A DNA stretch of 64,000 bases from Rhizobium sp. BT03 (GCF_030053155.1 NZ_CP125642.1:248001-312000); one strand, 5' to 3'. Shown: positions 1 to 9,034, counted from the stretch's first letter. The notes: a model not told the origin generated them from the letters alone. A program made the numbers and translations.

Positions 1-496
1 CCAATCCGGTAGCGATGACCGCATCGGGTCTGATCGCCAGCAGATCCTGCGCCATCGTGCCGATGAACATCGGCCCGCCCCAGATATACCGGAAGGCATA
101 GATCGGGATGCCCTCAGCCGAGGTCCCAAGGCGGCGGATATCGGTCTTCAGGCGGCGGTCGGACCACGAGGTACCCGAGGAGCTAGAGGAACTGCTGGAG
201 CTGGATGAGCTGCTTGAACTGCTGGAGCCGCCGCCCATGCCGCCGCCAGAGCCGCCGCCAGAGCTGGAATTCCCACTGGAACTGTTCTCAGAGCGGGCGA
301 AAGCCGGTTGGCTGGTACTTGCAGCCACCTTTTTGACGGGCGTGGTTTTCTTGCCAGGCGTAACGTTCCTGGCCGGCTCTTCACTTGTGAATAGCGTCTT
401 GGCGCCGGGATCGAAGATGCAACTCTGCAAGATTGCGCCTGAGCCCGCAAGGAAGGTCGAGCAAAGCAGAACACGGATGATGAGCTTTCTTGTCAT
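1..496 (-). CDS. Lipoprotein with polyserine linker and S74-like C-terminal domain (partial, 3' end off window)
   Basis: The frame opens with ATG at 496 and runs off the left edge with no stop, giving at least 165 residues. The N-terminus is a lipoprotein signal: a basic start (MTRKLIIR), a hydrophobic stretch, and a lipobox LQSC ending at about residue 26. A Pro/Lys/Ser-rich stretch follows, then Gly-rich sequence and an uninterrupted run of 17 serines written with all six Ser codons, so it is not a simple nucleotide repeat. After this comes SDRRLKTDIRRLG and FRYIWGGPMFIGTMAQDLL, which resembles the start of peptidase S74 / endosialidase-chaperone-like domains of tail-fibre and autotransporter proteins. 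The gene lies 23 bases downstream of the caspase gene on the same strand, so co-transcription is likely. The function is unknown, and the domain call is inference. Confidence 0.7.
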   Translation of the reverse strand, partial: MTRKLIIRVLLCSTFLAGSGAILQSCIFDPGAKTLFTSEEPARNVTPGKKTTPVKKVAASTSQPAFARSENSSSGNSSSGGGSGGGMGGGSSSSSSSSSSSSSSSSSGTSWSDRRLKTDIRRLGTSAEGIPIYAFRYIWGGPMFIGTMAQDLLAIRPDAVIATGL

Positions 497-519
497 GTAG
501 GGCGCCCCCAGACCGCCAT

Positions 520-3102
520 TTAGAAGAGATCGTACCTCGGATTTCGCTTTACCCATGTCGCCTTGGCGAGCTGAACGAGCCTGTCATCGAGCGACTTGGT
601 TTTCGGAAGCGCCTTTTTCTCCTGAGCGGTCAGCTCGGCGGCGAAGGTCTCCTCCGCTTTCTTCTTGGCAGCATTGGGCAAGGTCTTGAGTGCGGCCTTG
701 GCCTGGTTCTTCGGATCGCCGCTGCCCGGCATGTTGATGGCGGTCGCCAGCGCGAAATAACGGGCTGCCGTTACCGGGCTGTCAGTGTCGGCAGCGTCTT
801 CCCTAGCCAAAATCGCGCGGTCGAGCGCGCCCCAATAGTCGCCGCGTTCGGCGCCCATCTCCAGCCACTTCACCGCTTCCGCCTTGTCGGCGGCAACGCC
901 GATGCCGTCCCGGTACATGCGTCCGAGATTGGTCGGGGCATAGGGCTGGCCGCCCTCCGCCGCCCGGGTGAAAAGCTCAAGCGCTTTCGGAAGATCCTCC
1001 GGGGCGCCTTTTCCGAAACGGTAGACGAGGGCAAGATTGTTCAGCGAATAGATGTCGTTGCGCTGGACGCCGGCCTCGTAGAAGCGAATGCCGCGCTCCG
1101 GGTCGGCCGGAACGTTGACGCCGTTCAGGAAGATATAGCCGAGTTCGTTCATCGCATAGGTATGGCCGAGATCGGCGGCCTGCAGCATCAGGCGCAATCC
1201 CAGCTGCTGATCGGCCTTGGTGCCGCGGCCGTAGTAGAGGGCCTTGCCGTAGCTGTGCAGGGCAAAGGGATCGCCCTTGGCCGCACCACCCTTGGCGATC
1301 TCGCTGGCCTTGGCTGCATCGCGGGGAACGGAGGCGCCGAACTCGTAGAAGCTCGACAGTTCGTAGATCGCCCTGACATGCCCGGCATCCATCGCCTTCT
1401 TGATCGTCGCAAAAGCCGTCTTGGTGTCGCGGTTGGCAAGCTGGGCGCGGCCGAGCTGGTAGACGAAGCGCGCCACCTCGGGATAGGCCTTGATCGCGTC
1501 GGAGCAGGCCGGCAGCGCATCGTCGGGGTCGATCTCGTTCGGCAGTTTACCCGCGGTGACGCCCTGCAGGTCGAGGGGGGCTGCGGCTGCGCTGTCGCAG
1601 GCGTCGAGCACCGGCTTGAAATTAACGGTCGCCGGCGGCAGGTTGTCGTTGGCGGCTTGCAGCGTCAGGGCGAAAGGCTGGTTTTCGGTGCCGATCTGCG
1701 GCTCGTAGGAAAGCGCCGGAATATCGGCGGCTTCAAGCACGTGGCCGAGCCCGATCACCCGGTCTCCGGCGCGCAGCGTGCCCTTGTCTGGCAGGGCCGC
1801 AACCTTGAAGGTCATCTCCGCGGCCGATGCCGGCACTTCAGGCAGGCTGGCCGCGACCGGGCCGACGCCGATCGGCGTGTCGACGTCGCGCGGCAGCGTT
1901 TTCAGATAGGCGTCGGCATCGGCAAGCCGCACCTGCTTTTGCTGTTCGAGCTGGGCGAGCTTGGCGCCGGCATCCGCCGAGACGGTGATCGCGACGACGC
2001 CCTGCGTCGCCTGACCATAGGGATCGCTGACGGTATAGCCGATCAGGCCGACGGTTCCGGCGGTTACACCCGAGGAATCATAGGTCAGCGCCGTCAGGGC
2101 CGCGGCCGGCATCTTGGCGCCCTGCTCGACCGGTTTGCCGTCGAAGCTGAGCTTGCCGGTCTGCGGCAGCTGGTTGAGGGTGACGAGCAGCGTCGAGCCG
2201 GTCTCGTCATGCGGCGGGGCGATCGGCAGCTTGGTGGCGGCAGCCCCTTCCGGCACGCTCACCTGCTGCATCGCTTCGACGCTCGGCGGCGGCGGCGCCG
2301 GAATGAAATAGAAGCTGTCCATCAGCGAGGAGTTTTCCCAGGGAACCTGCTTGCCGCCGGTCATGGCGATCACGTCGCGACGGACATCGGTCAGGACCTG
2401 GCGGATTTCCTTATTGGGTTCGCTGGCACGTTTGATGAAGGATTCGGAATAGGGGCTGAGCGCCCCGGCGCCGTCGAGCGCCACCTGACCCGGTTCGGTG
2501 GAGAAGGCGATCAGGCTGCCGAGATCGCTGTCGATGCGGGCAAGGCCGCGGGTGGCGCCGACCGGCTCCAGCTTTTCCGCCATCCAGAATTTCTGGGCGT
2601 TGAAGGGATTGTTGCGGCAGGCATCGAGGAAGATCAGCTGCACCCGCGAATTCTGCTTGAGATGGTTGAGGATGAGGTCGAGCGGCATGGTCTGCGTCTC
2701 GACGTCATAGGGCGTCTCCAGCGTCGCATCGACCGGCACGATGAAATTCTGCCCGCCGACCTGGATGCCGTGGCCCGAATAATAGATCAGGCCGGCCTCG
2801 GCATTGCTGATCGAACGAAGGAAGCGGCGCACCGTATCTTCAAGCCCGATGCGGTCGACATTGACGCCGATCGTCACGTCGAAACCGGCCGAGCGCAGCG
2901 TGTTGGCGACCTCTTCGACGTCATTGGCGGGATTGGGAAGCGAGGGCAGCGTCTTATAGACCGAGTTGCCGATCACGAGCGCGACGCGGCGGCCGTTTTC
3001 GCCTTCCGTGATGGCGGCATATGCGGTGGCCGTCGACAGCAGTATTGCTGCGATGGTCAGCAGATAGGCGCACAGTCTCCTGATGTCGTGAAACTTGGGC
3101 AT
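520..3102 (-). CDS. Exported caspase-like (peptidase C14) protein with Sel1 repeats
   Basis: This 860-residue protein begins with a Sec signal (LLTIAAILLSTATAYA). A caspase/metacaspase p20-like domain occupies about residues 38-270. It opens with RRVALVIGNSVY and carries the catalytic His in YYSGHGIQ and the catalytic Cys in FLDACRNNP. A middle part with paired beta-rich segments follows (about 280-500). The C-terminal third holds Sel1/TPR-like repeats (for example YELSSFYEFG, YGKALYYGRGTK, NELGYIFLNG, NLGRMYRDGIG), typical protein-docking modules. The family is common in alphaproteobacteria, and its substrates are mostly unknown. The gene is followed closely by a lipoprotein gene, suggesting an envelope-located unit. 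A long open frame on the other strand is a high-GC shadow. The domain call is firm; the role is not known. Confidence 0.88.
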   Translation of the reverse strand: MPKFHDIRRLCAYLLTIAAILLSTATAYAAITEGENGRRVALVIGNSVYKTLPSLPNPANDVEEVANTLRSAGFDVTIGVNVDRIGLEDTVRRFLRSISNAEAGLIYYSGHGIQVGGQNFIVPVDATLETPYDVETQTMPLDLILNHLKQNSRVQLIFLDACRNNPFNAQKFWMAEKLEPVGATRGLARIDSDLGSLIAFSTEPGQVALDGAGALSPYSESFIKRASEPNKEIRQVLTDVRRDVIAMTGGKQVPWENSSLMDSFYFIPAPPPPSVEAMQQVSVPEGAAATKLPIAPPHDETGSTLLVTLNQLPQTGKLSFDGKPVEQGAKMPAAALTALTYDSSGVTAGTVGLIGYTVSDPYGQATQGVVAITVSADAGAKLAQLEQQKQVRLADADAYLKTLPRDVDTPIGVGPVAASLPEVPASAAEMTFKVAALPDKGTLRAGDRVIGLGHVLEAADIPALSYEPQIGTENQPFALTLQAANDNLPPATVNFKPVLDACDSAAAAPLDLQGVTAGKLPNEIDPDDALPACSDAIKAYPEVARFVYQLGRAQLANRDTKTAFATIKKAMDAGHVRAIYELSSFYEFGASVPRDAAKASEIAKGGAAKGDPFALHSYGKALYYGRGTKADQQLGLRLMLQAADLGHTYAMNELGYIFLNGVNVPADPERGIRFYEAGVQRNDIYSLNNLALVYRFGKGAPEDLPKALELFTRAAEGGQPYAPTNLGRMYRDGIGVAADKAEAVKWLEMGAERGDYWGALDRAILAREDAADTDSPVTAARYFALATAINMPGSGDPKNQAKAALKTLPNAAKKKAEETFAAELTAQEKKALPKTKSLDDRLVQLAKATWVKRNPRYDLF

Positions 3103-3347
3103 GGCTCGATCGCAAACATTCTATTGTTTAAGTTCAATAAAATTTGCTGGCCTGCTGGTGCTGGGCCCCCTCCGCATTCACCCTTTGAAAATATTCCTCA
3201 CTGCTAAAAAAAGCAAGCTTCGCCCGCCTCCAAGTGAATTGGAGCAGTCCCGTCAGATTGGAAGCCCGTCGGCTGCGGGAAAGACTGTCGTCATCAGGAA
3301 ATCATCCTGCGGCCGGCAGCCGATACGTCAGCACTGGCGAAGTTTTC

Positions 3348-4625
3348 TTATCCTGGAAACGTATAGTTGCTGATCGAGGCCGGTTTCATCTCGATCGAGA
3401 AGCCCGGCAGAGTGGGCGGCATGTAGGCGGCGTTCTCGATCCGGCAGGGGTCGAGGAAGTGTTCGTGCAGATGATCGACATATTCGATGACGCGGCCTTC
3501 CTTGGTGCCGGAGACGGCGACGTAATCGATCATCGACAGATGCTGCACATATTCGCAGAGGCCGACACCGCCGGCATGCGGCCAGACAGGCAGGCCGAAC
3601 TTGGCGGCGATCAGCTGCACGGAGAGAACCTCGTTCAGCCCGCCCATGCGGCAGGAATCGATCTGCACGATGTCGATCGCGCCCTCGGCGATGAACTGCT
3701 TGAACATGATGCGGTTCTGGCACATCTCGCCGGTCGCGACCTTCACCGGCGCAATCGCCTGGCGGATCTTGCGGTGGCCGGCGACATCGTCGGGGCTCGT
3801 CGGTTCCTCGATGAAGAAGGGCTTGGCCGGGGCAAGCGCCTTGACCCAGTCGATCGCCTGGCCGACATCCCAGACCTGGTTGGCGTCGATCATCAGATAG
3901 CGGTCGGGACCGATCACCTCGCGGGCAATCCTCAGGCGGCGGATATCGTCTTCCAGGTCGCGGCCGACCTTCATCTTGATATGGTTGAAGCCGGCGTCGA
4001 TCGCTTCCTTGCAGAGGCGGCGCAGCTTTTCATCCTCGTAACCGAGCCATCCGGCCGAAGTGGTGTAGCAGGCATAACCCTCTCTTTCGAGGGTGGCGAT
4101 GCGTTCGGCCTTGCCGGCTTCGGCGCGCTTGAGGATCTCGACCGCCTCCTCACGGGTCAGCACATCGGTGAGATAGCGGTAGTCGACGATATCGGCGATC
4201 TCTTCAGGTGACATCTCGGCGACGAGGCGCCAGACCGGTTTTCCCGCCTGTTTGGCAAGCAGATCCCAGACGGCGTTGACGACGGCGCCGGTCGCCAGGT
4301 GGATGGCGCCCTTCTCCGGGCCGATCCAGCGCAATTGGCTGTCGCTGGTCAGATGCCGCCAGAATTTGCCGGGATGAGCGAGCACTTCGGCAAGATCGGT
4401 GCCGACGACGAGATGGCGCATCGCCTCGATCGCCATGCAGCAGATGTCGTTGCCGCGGCCGATGGTGAAGGTCAGGCCGTGGCCGGCAAGGCCAAGCGCA
4501 TCGGTATCGAGAATGACATAGGCGGCCGAATAATCCGGATCGGGGTTCATCGCATCCGATCCATCCAGGCTTTGCGAGGTGGGAAAGCGGAGATCGAAGA
4601 CACGAAGGTCGGTGATGCGGGTCAT
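3348..4625 (-). CDS. L-fuconate dehydratase (enolase superfamily)
   Basis: The 425-residue product matches the L-fuconate dehydratase branch of the mandelate-racemase/enolase superfamily. The N-terminus MTRITDLRVFDLRFPTS is characteristic. The barrel carries HIKMKVG (lysine pair region), the metal ligands in LMIDANQVWD, FIEEPTSPDD and VATGEMCQNR, and a late WPHAGGVGLCEY segment with the general-acid His. It would dehydrate L-fuconate (or a related sugar acid) to 2-keto-3-deoxy-L-fuconate in the cytosol. I chose ATG 4625 over an upstream in-frame codon because GGGAGA lies about seven bases before it. It is followed after 67 bases by an SDR gene that would supply the next oxidation, with an IclR regulator divergent from both. 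Confidence 0.88.
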   Translation of the reverse strand: MTRITDLRVFDLRFPTSQSLDGSDAMNPDPDYSAAYVILDTDALGLAGHGLTFTIGRGNDICCMAIEAMRHLVVGTDLAEVLAHPGKFWRHLTSDSQLRWIGPEKGAIHLATGAVVNAVWDLLAKQAGKPVWRLVAEMSPEEIADIVDYRYLTDVLTREEAVEILKRAEAGKAERIATLEREGYACYTTSAGWLGYEDEKLRRLCKEAIDAGFNHIKMKVGRDLEDDIRRLRIAREVIGPDRYLMIDANQVWDVGQAIDWVKALAPAKPFFIEEPTSPDDVAGHRKIRQAIAPVKVATGEMCQNRIMFKQFIAEGAIDIVQIDSCRMGGLNEVLSVQLIAAKFGLPVWPHAGGVGLCEYVQHLSMIDYVAVSGTKEGRVIEYVDHLHEHFLDPCRIENAAYMPPTLPGFSIEMKPASISNYTFPG

Positions 4626-4692
4626 GGTTGTTCTCCCAAATTGCAATAGCCGGATGGCCGGCAGGGCTGCCGGCCGGCTTCCTCAGCTGAAG

Positions 4693-5427
4693 TCAGATCG
4701 TCCAGCCGCCGTCGATGGCGATCGCCTGGCCCGACGTATAGGTGGCACCGGCCAGATAGACGGCGAGATCGGCGATCTCTTCAGGCGAGCCGAGCCGGCC
4801 CATCGGCTGGCGGGCGATGAAGGCGGCGCGGGCCGCGTCATAATCGCCCTGGGCGCGCATGCGGTCCTGCAGCGACGGGCTTTCCACCGTGCCGGGGCAG
4901 ATGGCGTTGCAGCGGATGCCTTCGGCGACATAATCGGCGGCGACGGATTTGGTCAGCCCGATGACCGCCGCCTTGGTGACGCCATAGGCGAAGCGGTTCG
5001 GAACGCCCTTGATGCTGGAGGCGACGGAGGCCATGTTGATGATCGACCCGTCCTTGCGCTCCAGCATGCCGGGCAGCACGGCGCGGATGGTGCGGATCAT
5101 CGCCTTGACGTTGAGGTCGAGGGCAAATTCGAAATCGGAATCCTTCATCTCCAGGATCGAGCCGGCATGAACGAAGCCGGCGCAGTTGAACAGCACGTCG
5201 ACAGCGCCGATTTCGGCGACGAGAGCCTTGACCGCATCCTCTTCGAGCACGTTCAGCTGATGGGTGGAAACCCCGGTTTCCGCGGCAAGCGTCGCCAGCG
5301 CGCCGGTATTGATGTCGGTCGCGTGGACCTTGGCGCCGACCGCGGCAAAGGCTATCGCCGTCGCCCGGCCGATGCCCTGGCCGGCGGCGGTGATGAGAAC
5401 GGTCTTGCCGGAAAGTCTGTTTGTCAT
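4693..5427 (-). CDS. SDR-family dehydrogenase, probable 2-keto-3-deoxy-L-fuconate dehydrogenase
   Basis: This is a 244-residue classical short-chain dehydrogenase. It has the nucleotide-binding [10 protein letters not shown] motif near residue 12, the NCAG motif in [10 protein letters not shown], the catalytic Ser in MASVASS, the YGVTK Tyr/Lys pair, and a PGTVESPS loop. ATDIN after strand two suggests NAD rather than NADP. The C-terminus AIDGGWTI is typical. Placed directly after L-fuconate dehydratase on the same strand, it probably oxidises 2-keto-3-deoxy-L-fuconate, the next step in the oxidative L-fucose route. ATG 5427, preceded by AGAGG, was chosen over a longer unsupported frame. The substrate is inferred from context. 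Confidence 0.82.
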   Translation of the reverse strand: MTNRLSGKTVLITAAGQGIGRATAIAFAAVGAKVHATDINTGALATLAAETGVSTHQLNVLEEDAVKALVAEIGAVDVLFNCAGFVHAGSILEMKDSDFEFALDLNVKAMIRTIRAVLPGMLERKDGSIINMASVASSIKGVPNRFAYGVTKAAVIGLTKSVAADYVAEGIRCNAICPGTVESPSLQDRMRAQGDYDAARAAFIARQPMGRLGSPEEIADLAVYLAGATYTSGQAIAIDGGWTI

Positions 5428-5618
5428 GTCACGGGCCTCTTCTGGAATTGTCTGTGCCGAACGATCGAATGCGGTTTCATGTCTTGGCGAAGGCTCGGGC
5501 ATTCACCCTCTTCTATTTTGCGCGCTGTGGCCGCCCTCCGGCAATATGGCGCCGGCAGCCTGCCGTGTTTTCCACGTGCGATATTGCACCCAATGTAAAG
5601 CTGCATCTTCAACGATGA

Positions 5619-5642
5619 TTTGTCTGTTTATAGACAAACAGA
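5619..5642. promoter_or_regulatory. Two interlocked inverted repeats, candidate operator
   Basis: TTTGTCT-N6-AGACAAA (5619-5638) and TCTGTTT-N6-AAACAGA (5623-5642) overlap and share bases. Both are perfect 7-bp arms with a 6-bp spacer. They lie in the divergent region between the SDR gene and the IclR gene, where a regulator binding both promoters would act. Confidence 0.45.
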
Positions 5643-5688
5643 CGATCGGCCAAGGGTCAAGCGCAAACTTTTCCTTTTCCGGCTGCGG

Positions 5689-5706
5689 TTCTGCGTATAT
5701 GCAGAA
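5689..5706. promoter_or_regulatory. Inverted repeat TTCTGC-N6-GCAGAA, candidate IclR operator
   Basis: This perfect 6-bp inverted repeat with a 6-bp spacer lies 21 bases before the IclR start codon. That position suits autoregulation. Assignment to this regulator is inference. Confidence 0.4.
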
Positions 5707-5727
5707 TGATATTCACAGGAGGAAGGA

Positions 5728-6513
5728 ATGGAGACCGAGGAGTCAGACCGCTACCGCGCTCCTGCGCTCGACAAGGGCCTCGATATCCTGGAATTGCTCG
5801 CCGGCGTCGACAGCGGCCTCACCCAGGCCGATATCGCCAAGCGGCTCGACCGCAGCCCCAATGAATTCTACCGCATGCTCGACCGGCTGGTGCGCCGCGG
5901 CTACGTCACCCGGCTGGACGGCGACCGCTATTCGCTGACACTGAAGCTCTTCGGTCTGGCGCAACTGCACACGCCGGTGCGCCGGCTCGCCTCCTATGCC
6001 ACGCCGCTGATGCGCGATCTCGCCCAGCGCTCGCGCCAGGCCAATCACCTCGCCGTCTTCGATCGCGGCGCGGCCGTCGTCATCGCCCAGCAGGAGGCGC
6101 CGGACTACTGGGGCTTCTCGATCCGCATCGGCGCCCATATCAGCCTGTTCGACACCGGTTCGGGGCATGTGCTGCTCGCCTTCCGCAGTCCGGAGGAGCG
6201 GGAAATGATGATCTCCGAACATGTGCGCAGCCGCGCGGAGATCGAACTCGGGCCTGATTTCTACGATCGTCTCGACCAAATCCGCGAGCGCGGCTACGAG
6301 ATGATGGCGAGCGCCCAGACATCAGGCGTCTACAATCTCTCCGCACCCGTCCTCGGGCCGGACGGACGCTGCATCGCCGCCCTCACCTGCCCCTTCATCG
6401 CGCTCGTCAACGCGCCGACGGCGCCCGATATCAGTCAGGCGATCATGCTGGTGCAAAAGACCGCCAACCAGTTGTCGCTGCTGGCCGGCGCCGACGTCGT
6501 AAGCCCTGCCTGA
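5728..6513 (+). CDS. IclR-family transcriptional regulator
   Basis: This 261-residue protein has an N-terminal winged helix (about residues 10-70: [26 protein letters not shown], then [16 protein letters not shown]). The C-terminal IclR effector-binding domain follows, with [27 protein letters not shown] and [11 protein letters not shown] segments. ATG 5728 follows a strong ribosome site (AGGAGGAAGGA). It is divergent from the sugar-acid dehydratase/SDR pair and upstream of the lactonase-type gene, so it probably controls both arms in response to a pathway intermediate. Inverted repeats at 5619-5642 and 5689-5706 are candidate operators. Confidence 0.88.
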   Translation: METEESDRYRAPALDKGLDILELLAGVDSGLTQADIAKRLDRSPNEFYRMLDRLVRRGYVTRLDGDRYSLTLKLFGLAQLHTPVRRLASYATPLMRDLAQRSRQANHLAVFDRGAAVVIAQQEAPDYWGFSIRIGAHISLFDTGSGHVLLAFRSPEEREMMISEHVRSRAEIELGPDFYDRLDQIRERGYEMMASAQTSGVYNLSAPVLGPDGRCIAALTCPFIALVNAPTAPDISQAIMLVQKTANQLSLLAGADVVSPA

Positions 6514-6591
6514 ACGGGCGGCAATTTCTATTTGAACAATCCATTCACGGGGGATAGCTTGCGCCACAGCCTGCCTTTGGAGGAGAAAAGC

Positions 6592-7428
6592 GTGCTCATC
6601 GACACCCATCTGCACATTATCGATCGCTCGGCACTGCCCTATCCCTGGCTTTCCCAGCTGCCCGATCTCGATCGTGATTTTCTCTATGAAACCTATGCGG
6701 CCGAGGCGCGGCGCTGCGGCATCACAACGGCCCTGCACATGGAGGTCGACGTCGATCCCGCTGCCATGCAGGGCGAGACCGACCACATCGCCGGCATCGC
6801 GGGGAAGGCAGGCAGCCTGATTGCCGGCGCCATCGTCTCCTGCCGGCCTGAGGAGGAAGGCTTTGCCGCCTATCTCGATCGGCAAAAGGCCGATCCTTTC
6901 GTCAAGGGGTTCCGCCGCGTGCTGCATGTCGTGCCCGACGACGTGTCGGAAGGCGCCCTGTTTCGCGAAAACATCCGCCGCATCGGCGGCAGTGGTCTGA
7001 CTTTCGACCTCTGTACCTTGCCGCATCAGGCCGGCCGCGTGGCCGCCCTCGTCGATCTCGCGCCGGATGTGCAGTTCGTGCTCGACCATTGCGGCGTGCC
7101 CGATATTCGCTCCGATGCCTTCGAGCCGTGGAAGGCCGGCATATCGGAGATTGCCCGCCGGCCGAACGTCGTCTGCAAGGTCTCCGGCGTCGTTGCCTAT
7201 GCCGATGCCAGGACATGGACAGCGCAAACGCTGCAGCCCTATATCGAGCATGTGATTGCAAGTTTCGGCTGGGATCGTGTCGTCTGGGGCAGCGACTGGC
7301 CGGTCTGCACGCTCGGCGGCGGCCTGTCTACCTGGGTCGCCGCGACCCATGCGGTGCTCTCCGGCAGCAGCGAGGCGGAGCGGTCCAGGCTGCTCTTTGC
7401 CAATGCACAGCGGCTCTGGTCACTCTGA
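6592..7428 (+). CDS. Amidohydrolase-family lactonase (L-fuconolactonase-like)
   Basis: The 278-residue TIM-barrel protein starts IDTHLHIID, the metal-binding HxH of the amidohydrolase-2 family. It also has VLDHCGVPD, VVCKVSGV and VWGSDWPVC motifs, all typical of L-fuconolactonase and related sugar lactonases. The expected reaction is hydrolysis of the sugar-acid lactone to the acid that the dehydratase at 3348-4625 uses. GTG at 6592 is the likely start: GGAGGAG sits 6-12 bases before it and the family normally begins right there. It runs with iclR on the plus strand. The lactone substrate is inferred from the neighbours. Confidence 0.82.
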   Translation: MLIDTHLHIIDRSALPYPWLSQLPDLDRDFLYETYAAEARRCGITTALHMEVDVDPAAMQGETDHIAGIAGKAGSLIAGAIVSCRPEEEGFAAYLDRQKADPFVKGFRRVLHVVPDDVSEGALFRENIRRIGGSGLTFDLCTLPHQAGRVAALVDLAPDVQFVLDHCGVPDIRSDAFEPWKAGISEIARRPNVVCKVSGVVAYADARTWTAQTLQPYIEHVIASFGWDRVVWGSDWPVCTLGGGLSTWVAATHAVLSGSSEAERSRLLFANAQRLWSL

Positions 7429-7469
7429 CAGGGATCGTTTTGCGGCAGGCGTGCCGCGCCTTCTGCGCG

Positions 7470-8345
7470 CTACTCCCGCAGACCGGCGGCACGCAGCGCA
7501 TCGCCAAGGCATGTCGCAAGCGCCGGTGCGCAGTCAACGCCCGCGAACTGGCGGCCGAAGCGAAACGTCGGATGCAGCTCAAGGACCCGCGCGGCAGCCG
7601 CTCTGGCTTCTTCCAGCCGACCGAGCTTGGCCAGGGCGGCAGTCAATTGCACATGCGCGATGCTGTGTGCAGGATTGGCCTGAACGGACCTGTAGGCGGC
7701 GCGGCAGGCTTCATCATAGCGACCGCGCAACAAATGGCTCATCGCCTGTGCATCGAATGCGGCAAAAGCCCATGGATCGAACGGGCTTAGGCGCATGCCC
7801 CGCTCGCTCCACTCGATAGCCCGCTCCGCTTCTCCGCTCCATCCGAAAATGACGCTTCCCAGGATATAGGTCAGAGCCGATGATGGGCTGATGGAGAGCG
7901 CCGCTTCCAATGCGGTGAAGGCAGCCTTGCGGTCATGCCCATCCATGCCGATGGAGAATCCCGCAAGGGTCAGCGCGGATGCATCATCCTGTCCGTGAAG
8001 GATGGCCGAGCGGGCATGGCGTATCGAGGCGGACCGGTTGACTTCCTGCAAGCCGGCGCGGAGGAAGAGGCAATGATGGCACATGGCGGCATTGCCATGC
8101 GCCAGGGCATAAGCCGGATCGAGTTCTATGGCTCGTTCGAGCAGCACCAGCGCTTGCGCAACCTGCTCCGGCATGCCGGAATCGACGTCGGGTTGAGCCC
8201 GCAGCACGAGATCGTAAGCATCGAGGCTGTCGGGGCGCTTGCGCTTCACCCTATCGATTTCGGCACGTCGCAGGCTGGGGGCGATAGCGCCGACAGCCGA
8301 CAAGGCATGATGCCGAAAAGTCCGAGTGATTTCGGCATCCTGTTC
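7470..8345 (-). pseudogene. 5'-truncated TPR half of a class III adenylate/guanylate cyclase
   Basis: The readable part matches the C-terminal tetratricopeptide half of rhizobial cyclase-TPR proteins: SLRRAEIDRVKRKRPDSLDA, then repeated AxxLLERAIELDPAYALAHG-type helices. Nothing of the catalytic cyclase domain precedes it. Upstream in frame there is only a short tail (EQDAEITRTFRHHALS) before a TGA at 8346-8348. The only possible start is a TTG at 8303 with no convincing ribosome site. The simplest reading is a decayed or deleted cyclase gene whose 5' two thirds are gone. A free TPR protein made from the TTG cannot be excluded. Confidence 0.7.
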
Positions 8346-8398
8346 TCAGCAGCGCCATGAAAGCAACCTGCCCTCCCCGCAGGACGCCGCGTCACGAA

Positions 8399-8408
8399 AT
8401 CACGTGAT
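8399..8408. promoter_or_regulatory. 10-bp palindrome ATCACGTGAT upstream of XRE gene
   Basis: This perfect palindrome lies 26 bases before the sigma-54-like promoter and 184 bases before the XRE start. It could be an operator or activator site. No matching second copy was seen. Confidence 0.25.
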
Positions 8409-8434
8409 GTGCTGTGCCCTATAAAAGTGCTACT

Positions 8435-8451
8435 TTGGCATGTCTTTTGCT
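8435..8451 (+). promoter_or_regulatory. Sigma-54 (RpoN)-like promoter
   Basis: TTGGCATG-N4-TTGCT fits the -24/-12 consensus, with GG and GC exactly 12 bases apart. It points at the XRE gene 142 bases downstream. No clear NifA site (TGT-N10-ACA) was found just upstream. Confidence 0.45.
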
Positions 8452-8592
8452 TCTGTAAGGATGAAGCGACGCTGTGTTTCGGTTTGGGACGACTTACCGC
8501 CAAGCAATTGCTAGCTTTATCCATCTCAGGTAAAAGTTGTCAGACACGGATTTGGCGAATACTTCTAATCCGGTGTCCTCAGGAGGGAAAAA

Positions 8593-8997
8593 ATGAAAGA
8601 AGAACCGCATTCCGTCGACGTTCACGTCGGAAAGACCATTCGCATCCAGCGTCTGCTGAGGAAAGTTTCTCAGACGGAACTGGGCGATCGGGTTGGTGTA
8701 ACGTTCCAGCAGATCCAGAAATACGAAAAGGGTTCCAACCGCGTTTCCGCCAGCATGCTGGTTGAAATCGCCGGCGCGCTGAAGGTCGATGTCAGGACGT
8801 TTTTCGACGATCTGTCGACACCCGATACGGCCAACGACAACCCGGCTCCGAGCGAGGAATTCATCATCTCGCGCGAAGGCGTGCTGCTCAATGCGGCGTT
8901 CTTTTCGATCAAGAACGAAGCTCTTCGCAAGAAGATCCTGAAGCTCGTCCAGGCGATCGCGCATACCGAACAGATGGACGGCGACGCGGCAGAATAA
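8593..8997 (+). CDS. XRE-family helix-turn-helix regulator
   Basis: This 134-residue protein has an N-terminal XRE/Cro-type helix-turn-helix at about residues 14-68 (IRIQRLLRKVSQTELGDRVG, then TFQQIQKYEKGSNRVSAS). A charged C-terminal tail may dimerise. The layout and the FQQIQKYEKG signature match the rhizobial family that includes PraR and related quorum/biofilm regulators, but this is a shorter, distinct paralogue. AGGAGGG lies before the ATG. A sigma-54-like promoter at 8435 suggests nitrogen- or symbiosis-linked expression. Targets are unknown. Confidence 0.8.
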   Translation: MKEEPHSVDVHVGKTIRIQRLLRKVSQTELGDRVGVTFQQIQKYEKGSNRVSASMLVEIAGALKVDVRTFFDDLSTPDTANDNPAPSEEFIISREGVLLNAAFFSIKNEALRKKILKLVQAIAHTEQMDGDAAE

Positions 8998-9034
8998 ACC
9001 CTGATCTTCACGCGGTCCGGGCAAACCGCATGAT

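Noticed and set aside
490-3207. A 905-codon open frame opposite the caspase gene
   Set aside because: It has no ribosome site or recognisable domain and mirrors the high-GC codon bias of the caspase gene, so it is a shadow frame.
4579-5598. Plus-strand 339-codon frame across the dehydratase start and SDR gene
   Set aside because: It is opposite a well-supported SDR gene with all catalytic motifs and shows no domain of its own.
8246-8524. 92-codon minus-strand frame upstream of the cyclase remnant
   Set aside because: It has no ribosome site and no similarity to the missing cyclase domain, and it overlaps the remnant in another frame.
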